DNA of 64,000 nt from Lachnospiraceae bacterium (GTDB lineage Bacteria > Bacillota > Clostridia > Lachnospirales > Lachnospiraceae): NCBI GenBank assembly GCA_019421365.1, contig JAHZFJ010000018.1:19659-83658 (forward strand), written 5' to 3'. Under the pieces are notes generated by a model that worked only from the letters and a program-made list of their open reading frames with translations, made no database searches and was not told where the DNA came from. The position numbers and the translations under genes are program-made. Position 1 is the stretch's first letter. Every line of letters begins with the position of its first letter. Of this stretch, positions 8,362 through 17,595 are shown piece after piece.

Positions 8362-10302
8362 ATGAATCGCTTACAAGCACGAAAACATCTTGTATTCGTA
8401 ATACTAATGACTCTACTATTTTCTATTACACCTATCAGTATACAGGCAAAAAGTTCAGCTTTCAAAATTGTTAATGGCGTCCTTGTCTCATATACTGGTA
8501 AATCTGCTACTGTTACTATTCCTTCTACAGTAACAACCATTGGATCTTCAGCTTTCTCTAATAACAAATACATACAAACTGTTACCATTCCTAAAACTGT
8601 AAAAAGCATTGAATATTCTGCCTTTAACGGCTGCAAAAACCTAAGAAAAGTTACTATGCATTCAGGTGTAACAACCATTGGATTTAGTGCATTTAACGAC
8701 TGTACCCGTCTTAGTAGTATTACAATCCCTAAAACTGTAACTTCCGTTGGTTCTAATGCCTTTAATAATACCTATTGGCTAAATCATCATAAATCAACTT
8801 TTGTTACGGTAGGGAATGGTGTCCTAATAAAATATAAGGGCAAAGCAACATCCATTACCATTCCTACAAATGTAATTCATATCGCAGAAGAGGCATTTAT
8901 CAATTCCAAGGTTACCAATGTCAAATGTAGTAATACTATAAAGACAATTGGAATAAATGCGTTTGCCGGCTCTACCAAGCTTACGTCTATAACCTTATCT
9001 TCCAAACTCACAAGTATAGCTTACAATGCTTTCGCTGAATGTACAAAACTTAAATCTATTACTATACCAGCCTCAGTAAAGACCATAGCTAGTAATGCCT
9101 TTTATCAATGTAAAAATTTAAGCAAAGTCAAATTTGCAGCTTCTAGTAAGTTGACCACCATCGAATCCGAAGCATTTTCGGGATGTACTTCCTTGACTTC
9201 TATTAAGCTACCAGAGGGATTATTAGAACTTGGTGCGTCCGCATTTGAGAATAGTGGGATTTCTTCCGCTACTCTACCTGATTCAATTACATATCTGAAC
9301 CGCAGGGTGTTTAATGGTTGTAAGAATCTAAGTACCGTAACTTTACCAACTAACTTAAAAACCATAGACGAAGAGGCCTTCTTTGGCTGCTCTGCATTAA
9401 CAGAGATTACTTTACCAACTAGCCTACGTGAAGTAGGTATGGACGCATTCACAGATTCTGGGCTTGTTCAGAATCAGACAGGCGATTTCATTATTGTTGG
9501 TGATACTATATTATTAAAATACCAAGGATCCGCTTCCAGTGTAACCATACCAGACAACATTACTGTAATTGGAGGATGGGCTTTTGTCTCGAACACAAAT
9601 TTACAAGAACTTACACTTGGTCGTAATACCATATCTATAAGTGATCGCGCCTTTTTCCATTGTGAGAATTTAAAGAAAATTACGTTTAATAATTCTTTGG
9701 AATCAATAGGAGCTTCTGCATTTATGGATTGCTCTGCACTAATCTATATCACCTTACCAGATTCTTTAAGAGAATTAAGTCACTATACTTTCTACAATTG
9801 TACATCGCTTTCTACGATTGCGTTCCCGAAAGGTGAATTGACCTATGGCATCGATAGCTTTCATAATACGAAATGGTATAACGACTACAACGGAGACTTT
9901 GTCACAGCAAGCGATGGGACTCTCCTTGGTTACAAAGGAAAAGGTACCTCAATTGTATTACCGAATACTGTTAAATCATTAGCACCAAGTGCTTTTGAAT
10001 ATGCCCAAATAAAACATGTCACTATCCCTGGAACGATCAAAACGATTCCCTATTCCTTGTTCTATTTCTCAACAGTAGAGAATGTAACTTTCGAAAACGG
10101 GGTCACAGAAATTGGTTCGGAGTGCTTTGAAGAGTGCTATTCTCTTAAAACAGTTCGTATTCCAGAAACTGTTACCAAAATTAGCGACGATATCTTCTTC
10201 CGTGAAGAATCAGGCCCAAGTAGTGCCGTCATTATATGTAAGAAAGGCTCATACGCAGATAAGTATGCCAAGGCGAATAACCTCAATGTGAAATATGAAT
10301 AA
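8362..10302 (+). CDS. Secreted BspA-type leucine-rich repeat (LRR_5) protein
   Basis: 646 residues from the ATG at 8362, chosen because AAAGGAG lies 8 bp upstream; a GTG 30 bp earlier has no such site. A signal peptide ends near IQAKSSA. The remainder is made of about 20 BspA/Treponema-type LRR units with the pattern I...AFxxCxxLxxIxLPxxLxxI, in four blocks separated by FVTVGNGVLIKYKG-like spacers. There is no sorting signal. Such proteins bind host or matrix molecules in some species; no ligand can be inferred here. It is followed by a strong terminator and so is probably monocistronic. Confidence 0.88.
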   Translation: MNRLQARKHLVFVILMTLLFSITPISIQAKSSAFKIVNGVLVSYTGKSATVTIPSTVTTIGSSAFSNNKYIQTVTIPKTVKSIEYSAFNGCKNLRKVTMHSGVTTIGFSAFNDCTRLSSITIPKTVTSVGSNAFNNTYWLNHHKSTFVTVGNGVLIKYKGKATSITIPTNVIHIAEEAFINSKVTNVKCSNTIKTIGINAFAGSTKLTSITLSSKLTSIAYNAFAECTKLKSITIPASVKTIASNAFYQCKNLSKVKFAASSKLTTIESEAFSGCTSLTSIKLPEGLLELGASAFENSGISSATLPDSITYLNRRVFNGCKNLSTVTLPTNLKTIDEEAFFGCSALTEITLPTSLREVGMDAFTDSGLVQNQTGDFIIVGDTILLKYQGSASSVTIPDNITVIGGWAFVSNTNLQELTLGRNTISISDRAFFHCENLKKITFNNSLESIGASAFMDCSALIYITLPDSLRELSHYTFYNCTSLSTIAFPKGELTYGIDSFHNTKWYNDYNGDFVTASDGTLLGYKGKGTSIVLPNTVKSLAPSAFEYAQIKHVTIPGTIKTIPYSLFYFSTVENVTFENGVTEIGSECFEECYSLKTVRIPETVTKISDDIFFREESGPSSAVIICKKGSYADKYAKANNLNVKYE

Positions 10303-10326
10303 CCCGGAACTCTAGCGCTTATAAGA

Positions 10327-10361
10327 AAAGCGGCTGTTGTATATTTTGCAACAGCCGCTTT
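10327..10361 (+). terminator. Rho-independent terminator after the LRR gene
   Basis: A perfect 13-bp stem AAAGCGGCTGTTG / CAACAGCCGCTTT with a 9-nt loop lies 25 bp after the LRR stop codon. The following T-run is short. Confidence 0.8.
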
Positions 10362-10394
10362 AACGTTAGTATAAGTATTGTGATTGTTTTTGAC

Positions 10395-10423
10395 TTGACA
10401 TTAAAAAAATGTTTTTGTATAAT
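10395..10423 (+). promoter_or_regulatory. Consensus sigma-A promoter of the HD-GYP gene
   Basis: TTGACA at 10395-10400, a 17-bp spacer, and TATAAT at 10418-10423. Transcription would start near 10430, about 50 bp before the ATG. Confidence 0.85.
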
Positions 10424-10479
10424 ATTCGTTTACAAAATTTATATTGAATGACTGAGAATACAAAGGTAAAAAGCTTATT

Positions 10480-11688
10480 ATGAAAGATTTGAAAGTTGAA
10501 AATTTGTTATCGATTATTAATACATCAATGAATTATATACATAAGGATTTAATAGGTCATTGTATGCGTGTGACTTATGACTTGGTTTGTATATTAAAGG
10601 ACGATCCCAGATTTACATATCAAGAAGTATGTAAAATTGCTTGGACAGTTTTATATCACGATATTGGTATTTTAGAAGAACGATCTGTTAAGGATTTATT
10701 AGAAGAAGAATTAGAAATAAAGCATACTAGCTTTTCTCATGCTGAGTATGGATGTTTATTTGTTAAATATTTTAGTGCATTTCCTGAGTACTATCAAATT
10801 ATTAAGCATCATCACTCTGCATATAGAGAATTCAAAGATTTAGATATAGAAGATAAACTAAAAGATGTAATAGTAATACTAAAAATAATAGATATCATTG
10901 ATCTATACACGATTTATCAACAGCAATTTGATATAGATAAAATAAATTTGGATGTATATGAAGTTGCTATTGCAAATAAAATGAATTCTTTCTTTGAAAA
11001 CAAAAAAGAATTATCTCAAAAAGAAATAGAAACTAATTTAGCAAGTTTTTTGAAAAATATGATACTGTCACCAATTCAAAAGTATAAGCTGTTGCAAATA
11101 CTAGCTTATTCATTTGATTTTAAAAGTCGTTATACAGCTGTGCATTGTACTACTGTAGTAGAGATAAGTAGTATGCTAGCAAAATTTTTCGAAGTCGATG
11201 AGAATACGTATAAAAATATATGTATAGGGGCTTTGCTTCATGATTTAGGTAAAATTGCAATTCCATCTCATATATTAGAGTCTACTGGAAAATTGAACGA
11301 AGAAGATTGGGCAATTATGAAATCTCATGTAACGATTACAGAAGAAATAATAAAAAAAAATGTTGATAATGAAATTCTTCAAATTGCAATTAGACACCAT
11401 GAAACATTGGATGGGATGGGATATCCATACGGGATTGATGGTAGTCAGTTAACATTACCACAAAGCATTGTCGCTGTTTCTGATATTGTAAGTGCCCTAT
11501 CTCAAGAAAGAAGTTACAAACCTTCATTATCATTGGACGAGATATGTACCATTTTAAATGATATGTGTCAAAATCATAAAATTTCTCCTATAGTATTAAA
11601 CATGTTTTTAAATAATAAAGATACGATTTATAAAAGAATACATCAAATAAATGAAGAATACAATGAAGCTATGAGTCAAAAGGTATGA
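10480..11688 (+). CDS. Tandem HD / HD-GYP domain protein, probable cyclic-di-GMP phosphodiesterase
   Basis: 402 residues, cytoplasmic, with no transmembrane segment or receiver domain. The N-terminal half is an HD-like domain (GHCMRV, YHDIG, SHAEYG, KHHHSAY) that keeps the metal-binding histidines. The C-terminal half is a canonical HD-GYP domain: HD at 254-255 within LLHDLGK, HHE at 306-308, and DGMGYP with GYP at 314-316. HD-GYP enzymes hydrolyse c-di-GMP. It is monocistronic behind a consensus promoter and lies between the LRR protein and a TetR gene. Activity of the N-terminal HD is unproven. Confidence 0.85.
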   Translation: MKDLKVENLLSIINTSMNYIHKDLIGHCMRVTYDLVCILKDDPRFTYQEVCKIAWTVLYHDIGILEERSVKDLLEEELEIKHTSFSHAEYGCLFVKYFSAFPEYYQIIKHHHSAYREFKDLDIEDKLKDVIVILKIIDIIDLYTIYQQQFDIDKINLDVYEVAIANKMNSFFENKKELSQKEIETNLASFLKNMILSPIQKYKLLQILAYSFDFKSRYTAVHCTTVVEISSMLAKFFEVDENTYKNICIGALLHDLGKIAIPSHILESTGKLNEEDWAIMKSHVTITEEIIKKNVDNEILQIAIRHHETLDGMGYPYGIDGSQLTLPQSIVAVSDIVSALSQERSYKPSLSLDEICTILNDMCQNHKISPIVLNMFLNNKDTIYKRIHQINEEYNEAMSQKV

Positions 11689-11753
11689 CTTGGATTGCAG
11701 ATTGCGCCCGTGCTGGGCGCACTAAAACTGCATCACTCTTATAAGGTGAGTAT

Positions 11754-12335
11754 CTATAATTTTCTTGTATTTACTGATTTTATCCCATCCATAATTATAT
11801 CTTCGGTTAATATCGCCATATACTCTGGTGATTCCTTCAGTCCATTTCTAAGCCAATGATCAATTAGTCCAATAGCTCCATATAAAATAAAAGAATAATA
11901 TTTCTCAAAGAGATCTTTATCGGTATTATTGAATGTGATAGACCAACTGCTGTAGAATCTTTCATATATTATAGATACAATTTTCTTAACAAACGCCATA
12001 TCACCTCTTTCACAAAGAATAACCATGCAAAAATCGCTGTTCTGTGCTATAAAGGTGAATATATCTTGTAATATAGGTTTTGTAATAGCAATATCAGCAG
12101 ATATTTCATGAGATAATATTTTGTCTTGAAATTCTTGATAGAGTTCTTTCTCTATTTCCTCTAGCATATGAAAAACATCTTTATAGTGCAAATAGAATGT
12201 TCCCCTGTTTATATCAGCTTTTTCACAAAGCTCTTTTACTGTAATAGAATTAATATTTTTTTCCTTCATAAGAGTTATTAAACTCTTCTTTAGCACCTCC
12301 TTTGTCTTTCTTACTCTTCTATCGTTATTTACCAT
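11754..12335 (-). CDS. TetR-family transcriptional regulator
   Basis: 193 residues from the ATG at 12335 (MVNNDRRVRKTKEVLK), preceded by AAGAAGGAATG. An earlier ATG at 12383 would overlap the putative operator and lacks a site. The helix-turn-helix is at about residues 30-50 (ITVKELCEKADINRGTFYLH). The C-terminal half resembles the TetR_C_8/DhaS-type ligand domain. It is divergent from the YhgE/Pip gene, which it probably represses. Confidence 0.85.
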   Translation of the reverse strand: MVNNDRRVRKTKEVLKKSLITLMKEKNINSITVKELCEKADINRGTFYLHYKDVFHMLEEIEKELYQEFQDKILSHEISADIAITKPILQDIFTFIAQNSDFCMVILCERGDMAFVKKIVSIIYERFYSSWSITFNNTDKDLFEKYYSFILYGAIGLIDHWLRNGLKESPEYMAILTEDIIMDGIKSVNTRKL

Positions 12336-12377
12336 AAAATCATTCCTTCTTAACATATTTAGCACTAAGTGTTTATT

Positions 12378-12403
12378 AATCAACTTATTTAATAAAATTG
12401 ATT
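12378..12403. promoter_or_regulatory. Candidate TetR operator
   Basis: Near-palindrome AATCAACTTATT-T-AATAAAATTGATT (one extra base in one arm) in the divergent region between the TetR and YhgE/Pip genes, 43 bp upstream of the TetR start. Confidence 0.45.
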
Positions 12404-12517
12404 ATTGTCTTTGTAATCTTCGATAATTATAATAAATGTTGCATCAAAAAACAACACCATGTTCAATAAAATAGGTCATTACGTTATTAACAACAAAAAC
12501 AATAGGAAGGTGATATT

Positions 12518-15157
12518 ATGGACAATTCAGAACAAGACAAAACGCCATTGCTAAAGATAATTAAATATATAGCAATTATCGCAATAATTTTAATCCCTAC
12601 AATTTATACTACTTTTTTCTTAGGGTCAATGTGGGATCCTTATGGAAACGTAGATAAACTACCTGTTGCTGTAGTGAATTTGGATAAGGCCTGTGATTAT
12701 AACGGTAATGAATTAGCGGTTGGAGATGAACTAGTTAAAAACCTTAAGGAGGATGCTTCCCTTGATTTTAGTTTTGTTGATGCCAAAACTGCTCAAGCTG
12801 GATTAGATGACGGAACGTATTATATGGTAATTACAATTCCTGATAATTTCTCATATAATGCTACAACCTTATTGGAGGATAATCCTCAGAAAATGGAACT
12901 TAAGTACAAAACAAATCCTGGAAAGAATTATATTGCTTCTAAAATGAGTGAATCAGCAATAAAAACCATCACAAGCTCTATAGAAAGCAGTGTAACTGAA
13001 GTTTATGCAGAATCAGTATTTGATGAATTTTCTACAATAGGTGATCAGTTAACTGATGCTGCTGATGGTGCCTCTCAGATAAACGATGGTTTAATAACTT
13101 TACAAGATGGTTCTGATACAATCAGTTCAAACCTAAAACGTTTATATGACAGTAGCTTAACTTTCTCAGATGGAATAAACACATACGAAGAAGGAATAAA
13201 CCAATACTTATCTGCTGTAGAGGAAATACAGAATGGTTCCGAAAGTTTAGATACAGGAATTAGTACCTTAAATGCTAAATCTTCAACTCTTGCTGATGGA
13301 GTAGACACCCTTAATAGTGGAGCAAAAAATCTATATACAGGTTTACAAAGCTATACTAAGGGAGTAACTTCACTAAAAGAAGGCGCTGCTCAGTTAAATT
13401 CAAATTCTAGTACTTTAATAGCAGGTGCTAATGCTTTGAATTCTGGAGCATCACAATTACAATCAGGAAGTGAAAGTCTTCTTACAGGACTAAATACTTT
13501 ATCTTCTTCTCTAGGCACTATAGTTAATGATGAGAATAGACAAAATATCCAGCTATTAGCTTCTTCCTTAGATAAGTTAAATTCAGCTATGGCAGGAACT
13601 AGTACTACTACTCAAAGTAGCTCCAGTAATGATTTAACTTCTAAGATTACAGCTGTCGGAACAAACTTAACTAATGTAGGATCTTCTGTTCAAAATTCAT
13701 CTGCCTACATTAATGAAATTAAAACCAAAATAGCTGACATTAAGGCCGCTGATTGGTTTAAAGATTTAGATGCTGCTACGCAAGCTGAGATTATAAATGA
13801 TTTATCTGCTCCTTTAACTAAGTTAAGTAATGAGTTAAATACAATAGCAACAGAAACATCATCAGCATCTAATAATTTAAAATCAGCTGTAAATGGTGTA
13901 ACTACTGTTTCTAATCAAAGCAATAGTGTAAATGAACTTCTTGTAAAAGCCAAAACCACTATAACAAGCTTATATTCAGGACTTGAAACTGTAGAAACTA
14001 CGTTAAATTCTAAAATAATACCGGGCTCTCAAACTATTAACTCTGGTATAAGTACTTTAAAGACTGGAAGCGACAACTTAGCATCTGGACTTGAAACTTA
14101 CACTTCTGGAGTTTCTACTATCTATGAAGGTGCCAAAACGCTAAATGCAAACTCTAAAACAATTGTAAATGGTGCAAAAAGTCTATCAAAAGGAACGGAG
14201 TCATTAAATTCTGCAGTTCCAACCTTAACACAAGGAATTGAACAACTTGCTAAGGGTTCAACTACATTAACACAAGGAATAAATACATTATCAAAAAATA
14301 ATGCTACATTAAAGTCAGGAATTAGCACAATAAATTCATCTTCTACATCTATATCCGAAGGGGTAATGAAACTTTATGATGGTTCTCTAGATTTAAGCGA
14401 TGGAGTTAATGAATTAAAAGACGGTTCAGAAACTTTAAAAGACAGTCTGAAAGAAGGTGCTGAAACTGCAACAAGTACCAAATTAACTGATCAATCAAAA
14501 GAAATGTTTGCTTCACCTGTAGAAAGTGTAGAATCAACTAATTCATATATTGCTAACAATGGTAGTGCCATGTCTGCATATATGATGTGTGTTGGTTTAT
14601 GGGTAGGTTGCCTAGCTTTATGTATATTGTTCTCTACAGAAAAAGATTTAAAGAATGGAAAAGAAAATCCAAAAGCATTTTGGAGTAAGAAAATAATAAA
14701 ACTTGCTTGTATAGCAATTATTCAAGCAGTTACTATGGTTAGTTTAATCAGACTATTTAATGGACTTAAACCGGCGTACGTAGGAAGAACTTACTTAGTT
14801 GCTATATCTGCTGCCTTAGCATTCATGGCTATCGTTTACTTCATGAATCTACTTTTAGGTAAGATAGGTAGTTATGTTTTATTAGTATTTATGGTATTAC
14901 AATTAAGTGGTTCTGCAGGAACTTATCCAATAGAACTTTCAAGTGGTTTCTACAAAGCTATTCATAACTATATGCCATTTACTTATGCTGTAAATGGATT
15001 TAGAAATGGAATATCTACTGGGTCATCAATTGTTCCACAAATTGCTGTCCTTTTAGGATTATGTATAGTTTTCACATTACTTTCTGTTGTAGCAATAATT
15101 TACAAGAATAAAAGTAAGAAAGAAAGCCTCGCAAAATTAATAGAAGAAGCAATATAG
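12518..15157 (+). CDS. YhgE/Pip-family membrane protein (ABC-2-type transporter-like)
   Basis: 879 residues. One N-terminal membrane helix (about 13-32) is followed by the conserved FLGSMWDPYGNVDKLPVAVVN segment. A very long extracytoplasmic region (about 60-690) is built of repeats such as L..G...L..GA..L and is largely helical. The C-terminus has five to six membrane helices (from about 693). This is the architecture of YhgE/Pip proteins, which resemble phage infection protein and ABC-2 permeases. It is divergent from a TetR gene, a common pairing for exporters of toxic compounds. The substrate is unknown. Confidence 0.85.
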   Translation: MDNSEQDKTPLLKIIKYIAIIAIILIPTIYTTFFLGSMWDPYGNVDKLPVAVVNLDKACDYNGNELAVGDELVKNLKEDASLDFSFVDAKTAQAGLDDGTYYMVITIPDNFSYNATTLLEDNPQKMELKYKTNPGKNYIASKMSESAIKTITSSIESSVTEVYAESVFDEFSTIGDQLTDAADGASQINDGLITLQDGSDTISSNLKRLYDSSLTFSDGINTYEEGINQYLSAVEEIQNGSESLDTGISTLNAKSSTLADGVDTLNSGAKNLYTGLQSYTKGVTSLKEGAAQLNSNSSTLIAGANALNSGASQLQSGSESLLTGLNTLSSSLGTIVNDENRQNIQLLASSLDKLNSAMAGTSTTTQSSSSNDLTSKITAVGTNLTNVGSSVQNSSAYINEIKTKIADIKAADWFKDLDAATQAEIINDLSAPLTKLSNELNTIATETSSASNNLKSAVNGVTTVSNQSNSVNELLVKAKTTITSLYSGLETVETTLNSKIIPGSQTINSGISTLKTGSDNLASGLETYTSGVSTIYEGAKTLNANSKTIVNGAKSLSKGTESLNSAVPTLTQGIEQLAKGSTTLTQGINTLSKNNATLKSGISTINSSSTSISEGVMKLYDGSLDLSDGVNELKDGSETLKDSLKEGAETATSTKLTDQSKEMFASPVESVESTNSYIANNGSAMSAYMMCVGLWVGCLALCILFSTEKDLKNGKENPKAFWSKKIIKLACIAIIQAVTMVSLIRLFNGLKPAYVGRTYLVAISAALAFMAIVYFMNLLLGKIGSYVLLVFMVLQLSGSAGTYPIELSSGFYKAIHNYMPFTYAVNGFRNGISTGSSIVPQIAVLLGLCIVFTLLSVVAIIYKNKSKKESLAKLIEEAI

Positions 15158-15167
15158 AAAAAACTTT

Positions 15168-15210
15168 AAAAAGTACTAAACTCATATAAATTATGATTTT
15201 AGTACTTTTT
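15168..15210 (+). terminator. Bidirectional terminator between the YhgE/Pip and Rrf2 genes
   Basis: A perfect 13-bp stem AAAAAGTACTAAA / TTTAGTACTTTTT flanked by A- and T-runs. It can serve both convergent genes. Confidence 0.85.
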
Positions 15211-15216
15211 TATCTG

Positions 15217-15720
15217 TTAGCTTCTGGTATTTTTAAACCATTCAATCGTTGCCTCTTCCATTTCTTTTGGGAGTATATTACCATATACTTGATTATATAG
15301 CCATTCTAATGTCTTATTGTTTAGATACTTTTTCATTTCATTTTCTGCCTCTGACATTACAACCTTAATTAAACAAGGACACTTTGTATGCGTATCCGGT
15401 AAATTATCCTTATCTAATAATATATTATTTTGTCTGATCTCTGCACATTGAAAGAATGGTTCACTTCCTTCTACCGCTTCTACAACGTCCCAAAATGTTA
15501 TCTTATCTGCACTACGAGCTAATGTATATCCTCCCTTTACTCCTGGTACAGATTTTATTATTCCAGATTTACTTAATCTTGCATATACCTTAGATAGATA
15601 GCTTTCTGATATACCTTGAAATGTTGCTAAATCTCTAATTCCAATTGATTTACCATCTTCTATATTAACCATATATAACAAACAATGTAGTGCATATTCT
15701 ACCCCTACTGAAAATTTCAT
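15217..15720 (-). CDS. Rrf2-family transcriptional regulator with possible Fe-S ligands
   Basis: 167 residues. The N-terminal winged helix begins MKFSVGVEYALHCLLYM and includes SESYLSKVYARLSKSGIIKS and the GVKGGYTLAR wing. Cys92, Cys114 and Cys116 sit in the region that ligates Fe-S clusters in IscR/NsrR relatives, so redox or NO sensing is plausible. AAAGGAG precedes the ATG. It is divergent from a flavin-fold protein and ferredoxin operon whose promoter carries a matching palindrome. Confidence 0.85.
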   Translation of the reverse strand: MKFSVGVEYALHCLLYMVNIEDGKSIGIRDLATFQGISESYLSKVYARLSKSGIIKSVPGVKGGYTLARSADKITFWDVVEAVEGSEPFFQCAEIRQNNILLDKDNLPDTHTKCPCLIKVVMSEAENEMKKYLNNKTLEWLYNQVYGNILPKEMEEATIEWFKNTRS

Positions 15721-15825
15721 CTGATTTAACTCTCCTTTAAAAATGTAATATCCTTATCATACATTATTATTAAAATTGATTCAAGACACCTCATCACATT
15801 ACTTTCAGTTGATAATATTTTATCG

Positions 15826-15854
15826 TTGACATATCTATAAAATTATTATATTAT
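15826..15854 (+). promoter_or_regulatory. Promoter of the flavin protein-ferredoxin operon
   Basis: TTGACA at 15826-15831, 17-bp spacer, TATTAT at 15849-15854. An alternative TATAAT lies at 15852. The preceding TTTATCG half-site resembles half of the downstream palindrome. Confidence 0.65.
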
Positions 15855-15868
15855 AATTACAGACAATA

Positions 15869-15883
15869 TTTATCGACGATAAA
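15869..15883. promoter_or_regulatory. Candidate Rrf2 operator
   Basis: TTTATCGACGATAAA is a perfect dyad around one central base and lies just after the -10 box, where binding would block the operon. A related half-site TTTATCGTTGA precedes the -35 box region. Confidence 0.6.
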
Positions 15884-15913
15884 CAATATCTATAATACAA
15901 GGAGGAATATAAA

Positions 15914-16285
15914 ATGTTCACAGACAAATTTTTAGAAGTATTAAATAATGAAGGGGTTGTTTCCATTGTTACTTGTGCAAATAACGAAGCTCATGTATCA
16001 AATACATGGAATAGCTATCTAGTTATTGTGGAGGAAAATAAAATACTAATTCCAGCTGCTGCAATGATAAACACAGAGAATAATATAAATATTAATCCAA
16101 ATGTTAAATTAACGCTAGGTAGCCACGATGTAATGGGCTATAAATATATGGGAACTGGATTTTTACTTGAAGGAACTGCTAGATTCTTAAAAGATGGAGA
16201 TCACTTCAAAATGATGAGAGATAAGTATCCTTTCTTAACTAGAGTTTTAGAAGTCACAGTTAACTCTTGTAAACAGACTTTATAA
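15914..16285 (+). CDS. Pyridoxamine 5'-phosphate oxidase-fold (FMN-binding split barrel) protein
   Basis: 123 residues resembling the small FMN-binding split-barrel family: NNEGVVSIVTCANNEAHVSNTWNSY, then ILIPAAAMINTENNI and VKLTLGSHDVMG, which form the barrel strands and flavin-phosphate site. Good AAGGAGG site. The next gene, 13 bp downstream, encodes a ferredoxin, suggesting a redox pair controlled by the divergent Rrf2 regulator. The substrate is unknown. Confidence 0.75.
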   Translation: MFTDKFLEVLNNEGVVSIVTCANNEAHVSNTWNSYLVIVEENKILIPAAAMINTENNININPNVKLTLGSHDVMGYKYMGTGFLLEGTARFLKDGDHFKMMRDKYPFLTRVLEVTVNSCKQTL

Positions 16286-16298
16286 AAGAGGTCAAACT

Positions 16299-16484
16299 AT
16301 GCCTAGAATAATTGATAAATCTATGTGTGTAGCTTGTGGAACCTGTGAAAGAGTATGTATAGTCGGATGTATTACACCCTTAGAGAATAAAAAAAGAATA
16401 ATCGATCAATCAGCTTGTGTTGATTGTGGAGCATGCCAACTTGCTTGCCCTAAGAAATGCATATCAAAAAACCGTATCACTTAG
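16299..16484 (+). CDS. 2[4Fe-4S] ferredoxin
   Basis: 61 residues. Two clostridial cluster motifs: CVACGTCERVC at about 10-20 and CVDCGACQLACP at about 41-52 (CxxCxxCxxxC twice). It is an electron carrier, cytoplasmic, expressed with the upstream flavin protein. Its stop codon overlaps the convergent isomerase-like gene by 4 bp and sits in the loop of a hairpin. Confidence 0.88.
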   Translation: MPRIIDKSMCVACGTCERVCIVGCITPLENKKRIIDQSACVDCGACQLACPKKCISKNRIT

Positions 16485-16497
16485 TTGTGATACGGTT
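16470..16497 (-). terminator. Terminator formed within overlapping convergent gene ends
   Basis: A perfect 11-bp stem AACCGTATCAC / GTGATACGGTT with loop TTAGTT. The stop codons of both convergent genes fall in the loop. On the minus strand it is followed by TTTTTT, so it terminates the isomerase-like gene; on the plus strand there is no T-run. Confidence 0.8.
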
Positions 16498-17455
16498 CGA
16501 TAGCACTTATTTGCTTTAGATAAACATCATGTTCTTCTCTGCTGCGTGTAATAAATTCATACGTAATATATTCTGGATTCATTTCCTCTATAAACTCTTC
16601 CAGGCCTTCACAGACAAAAGGTTTATGTTCGTCTAGTTGGAAGATATATTCATAAACCTGATACATACGCTCCCAATAGTCCTCTTTCAGTTCTACTTCA
16701 TTATAACTTATTCTTTTTGCCCTTTCACCAGACAAAGACTGATGAAGGTGAAACCCCTTAATATATTCTTTCAATGAACTATGTTCCTTAACAACAGTTC
16801 TAATATATTGTAAGGCTTCTTCCGGTGTTTTTAAGTCTTTATTCGTATTCATAAGATGACCTGTATCAAGCATTAGCCCTTTTTTAGCATAATTCACTCC
16901 ATCAATTAGTCTTTTTGTCATTAATGGATTCCTATAGTTTAATCCTGGCCACCATAGGTTTTCCATTAAGAAATCAAACTGATAAGTCTTACCATTTAAC
17001 AATTCATTTATTAAACTACAGGAGACATCGATAACTTCCTCATCCGAATGATTAAATTCACCAGTAAATGATTCATAGGTCGATACATCACAAATATGAA
17101 ATACTACATACTTAGCTCCAATACGATCTGCGAATTCTAATTGTTCGTTATATAATTTTAATAAGGCAGACTTATCTGTGCCGCCATAGATTTGTTCTAC
17201 TACTTCCATGGTCCCATATTCATCTAATACCTTATCCATGTTACCTTTGTAAAAATCCACCCACGTATTAAAAAATGGAAGATGTATTCCAATAATCATA
17301 TCCTGATGCAGATAGTTTTCTTGTAAATCCTGTGCTTTTTGTAATTCAATTCCATCTATCTCGTACTGAGAATAAAATTGAATTAGATCTTCTTTATCTA
17401 AGAAACGCTCAAGTTCTGAATCATAATTAACTAAATTAATCATTCGAAGCATCAT
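16481..17455 (-). CDS. Sugar phosphate isomerase/epimerase-like TIM-barrel protein
   Basis: About 324 residues from the ATG at 17455, which follows TAGGTGA; a GTG two codons earlier overlaps that site. It is AP-endonuclease-2/xylose isomerase-like. Likely metal ligands are in VFHICD, FLMENLWWPG, LMLDTGHLMN, GFHLHQS and FVCEGLEEF. It acts in the cytoplasm on a sugar or cyclitol that cannot be told from sequence. It ends inside a hairpin shared with the ferredoxin gene. Confidence 0.75.
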   Translation of the reverse strand: MMLRMINLVNYDSELERFLDKEDLIQFYSQYEIDGIELQKAQDLQENYLHQDMIIGIHLPFFNTWVDFYKGNMDKVLDEYGTMEVVEQIYGGTDKSALLKLYNEQLEFADRIGAKYVVFHICDVSTYESFTGEFNHSDEEVIDVSCSLINELLNGKTYQFDFLMENLWWPGLNYRNPLMTKRLIDGVNYAKKGLMLDTGHLMNTNKDLKTPEEALQYIRTVVKEHSSLKEYIKGFHLHQSLSGERAKRISYNEVELKEDYWERMYQVYEYIFQLDEHKPFVCEGLEEFIEEMNPEYITYEFITRSREEHDVYLKQISAIEPYHN

Positions 17456-17488
17456 ATTCACCTATTAGTTTTCTTAATATTGTTATTC

Positions 17489-17505
17489 ATTAGCATTATG
17501 CTAAT
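17489..17505. promoter_or_regulatory. Near-palindrome upstream of the isomerase-like gene
   Basis: ATTAGCATTATGCTAAT is symmetric except at its centre and lies 34 bp before the gene start, a reasonable operator position. No adjacent regulator gene is evident. Confidence 0.35.
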
Positions 17506-17595
17506 TTTGTTTATAATATTCATCGCTGTGTTAGCGTAATAACAACGAGTAATCTATATCCCTAACCAAAGTATAACTTTTGGCTAAATATAGCT

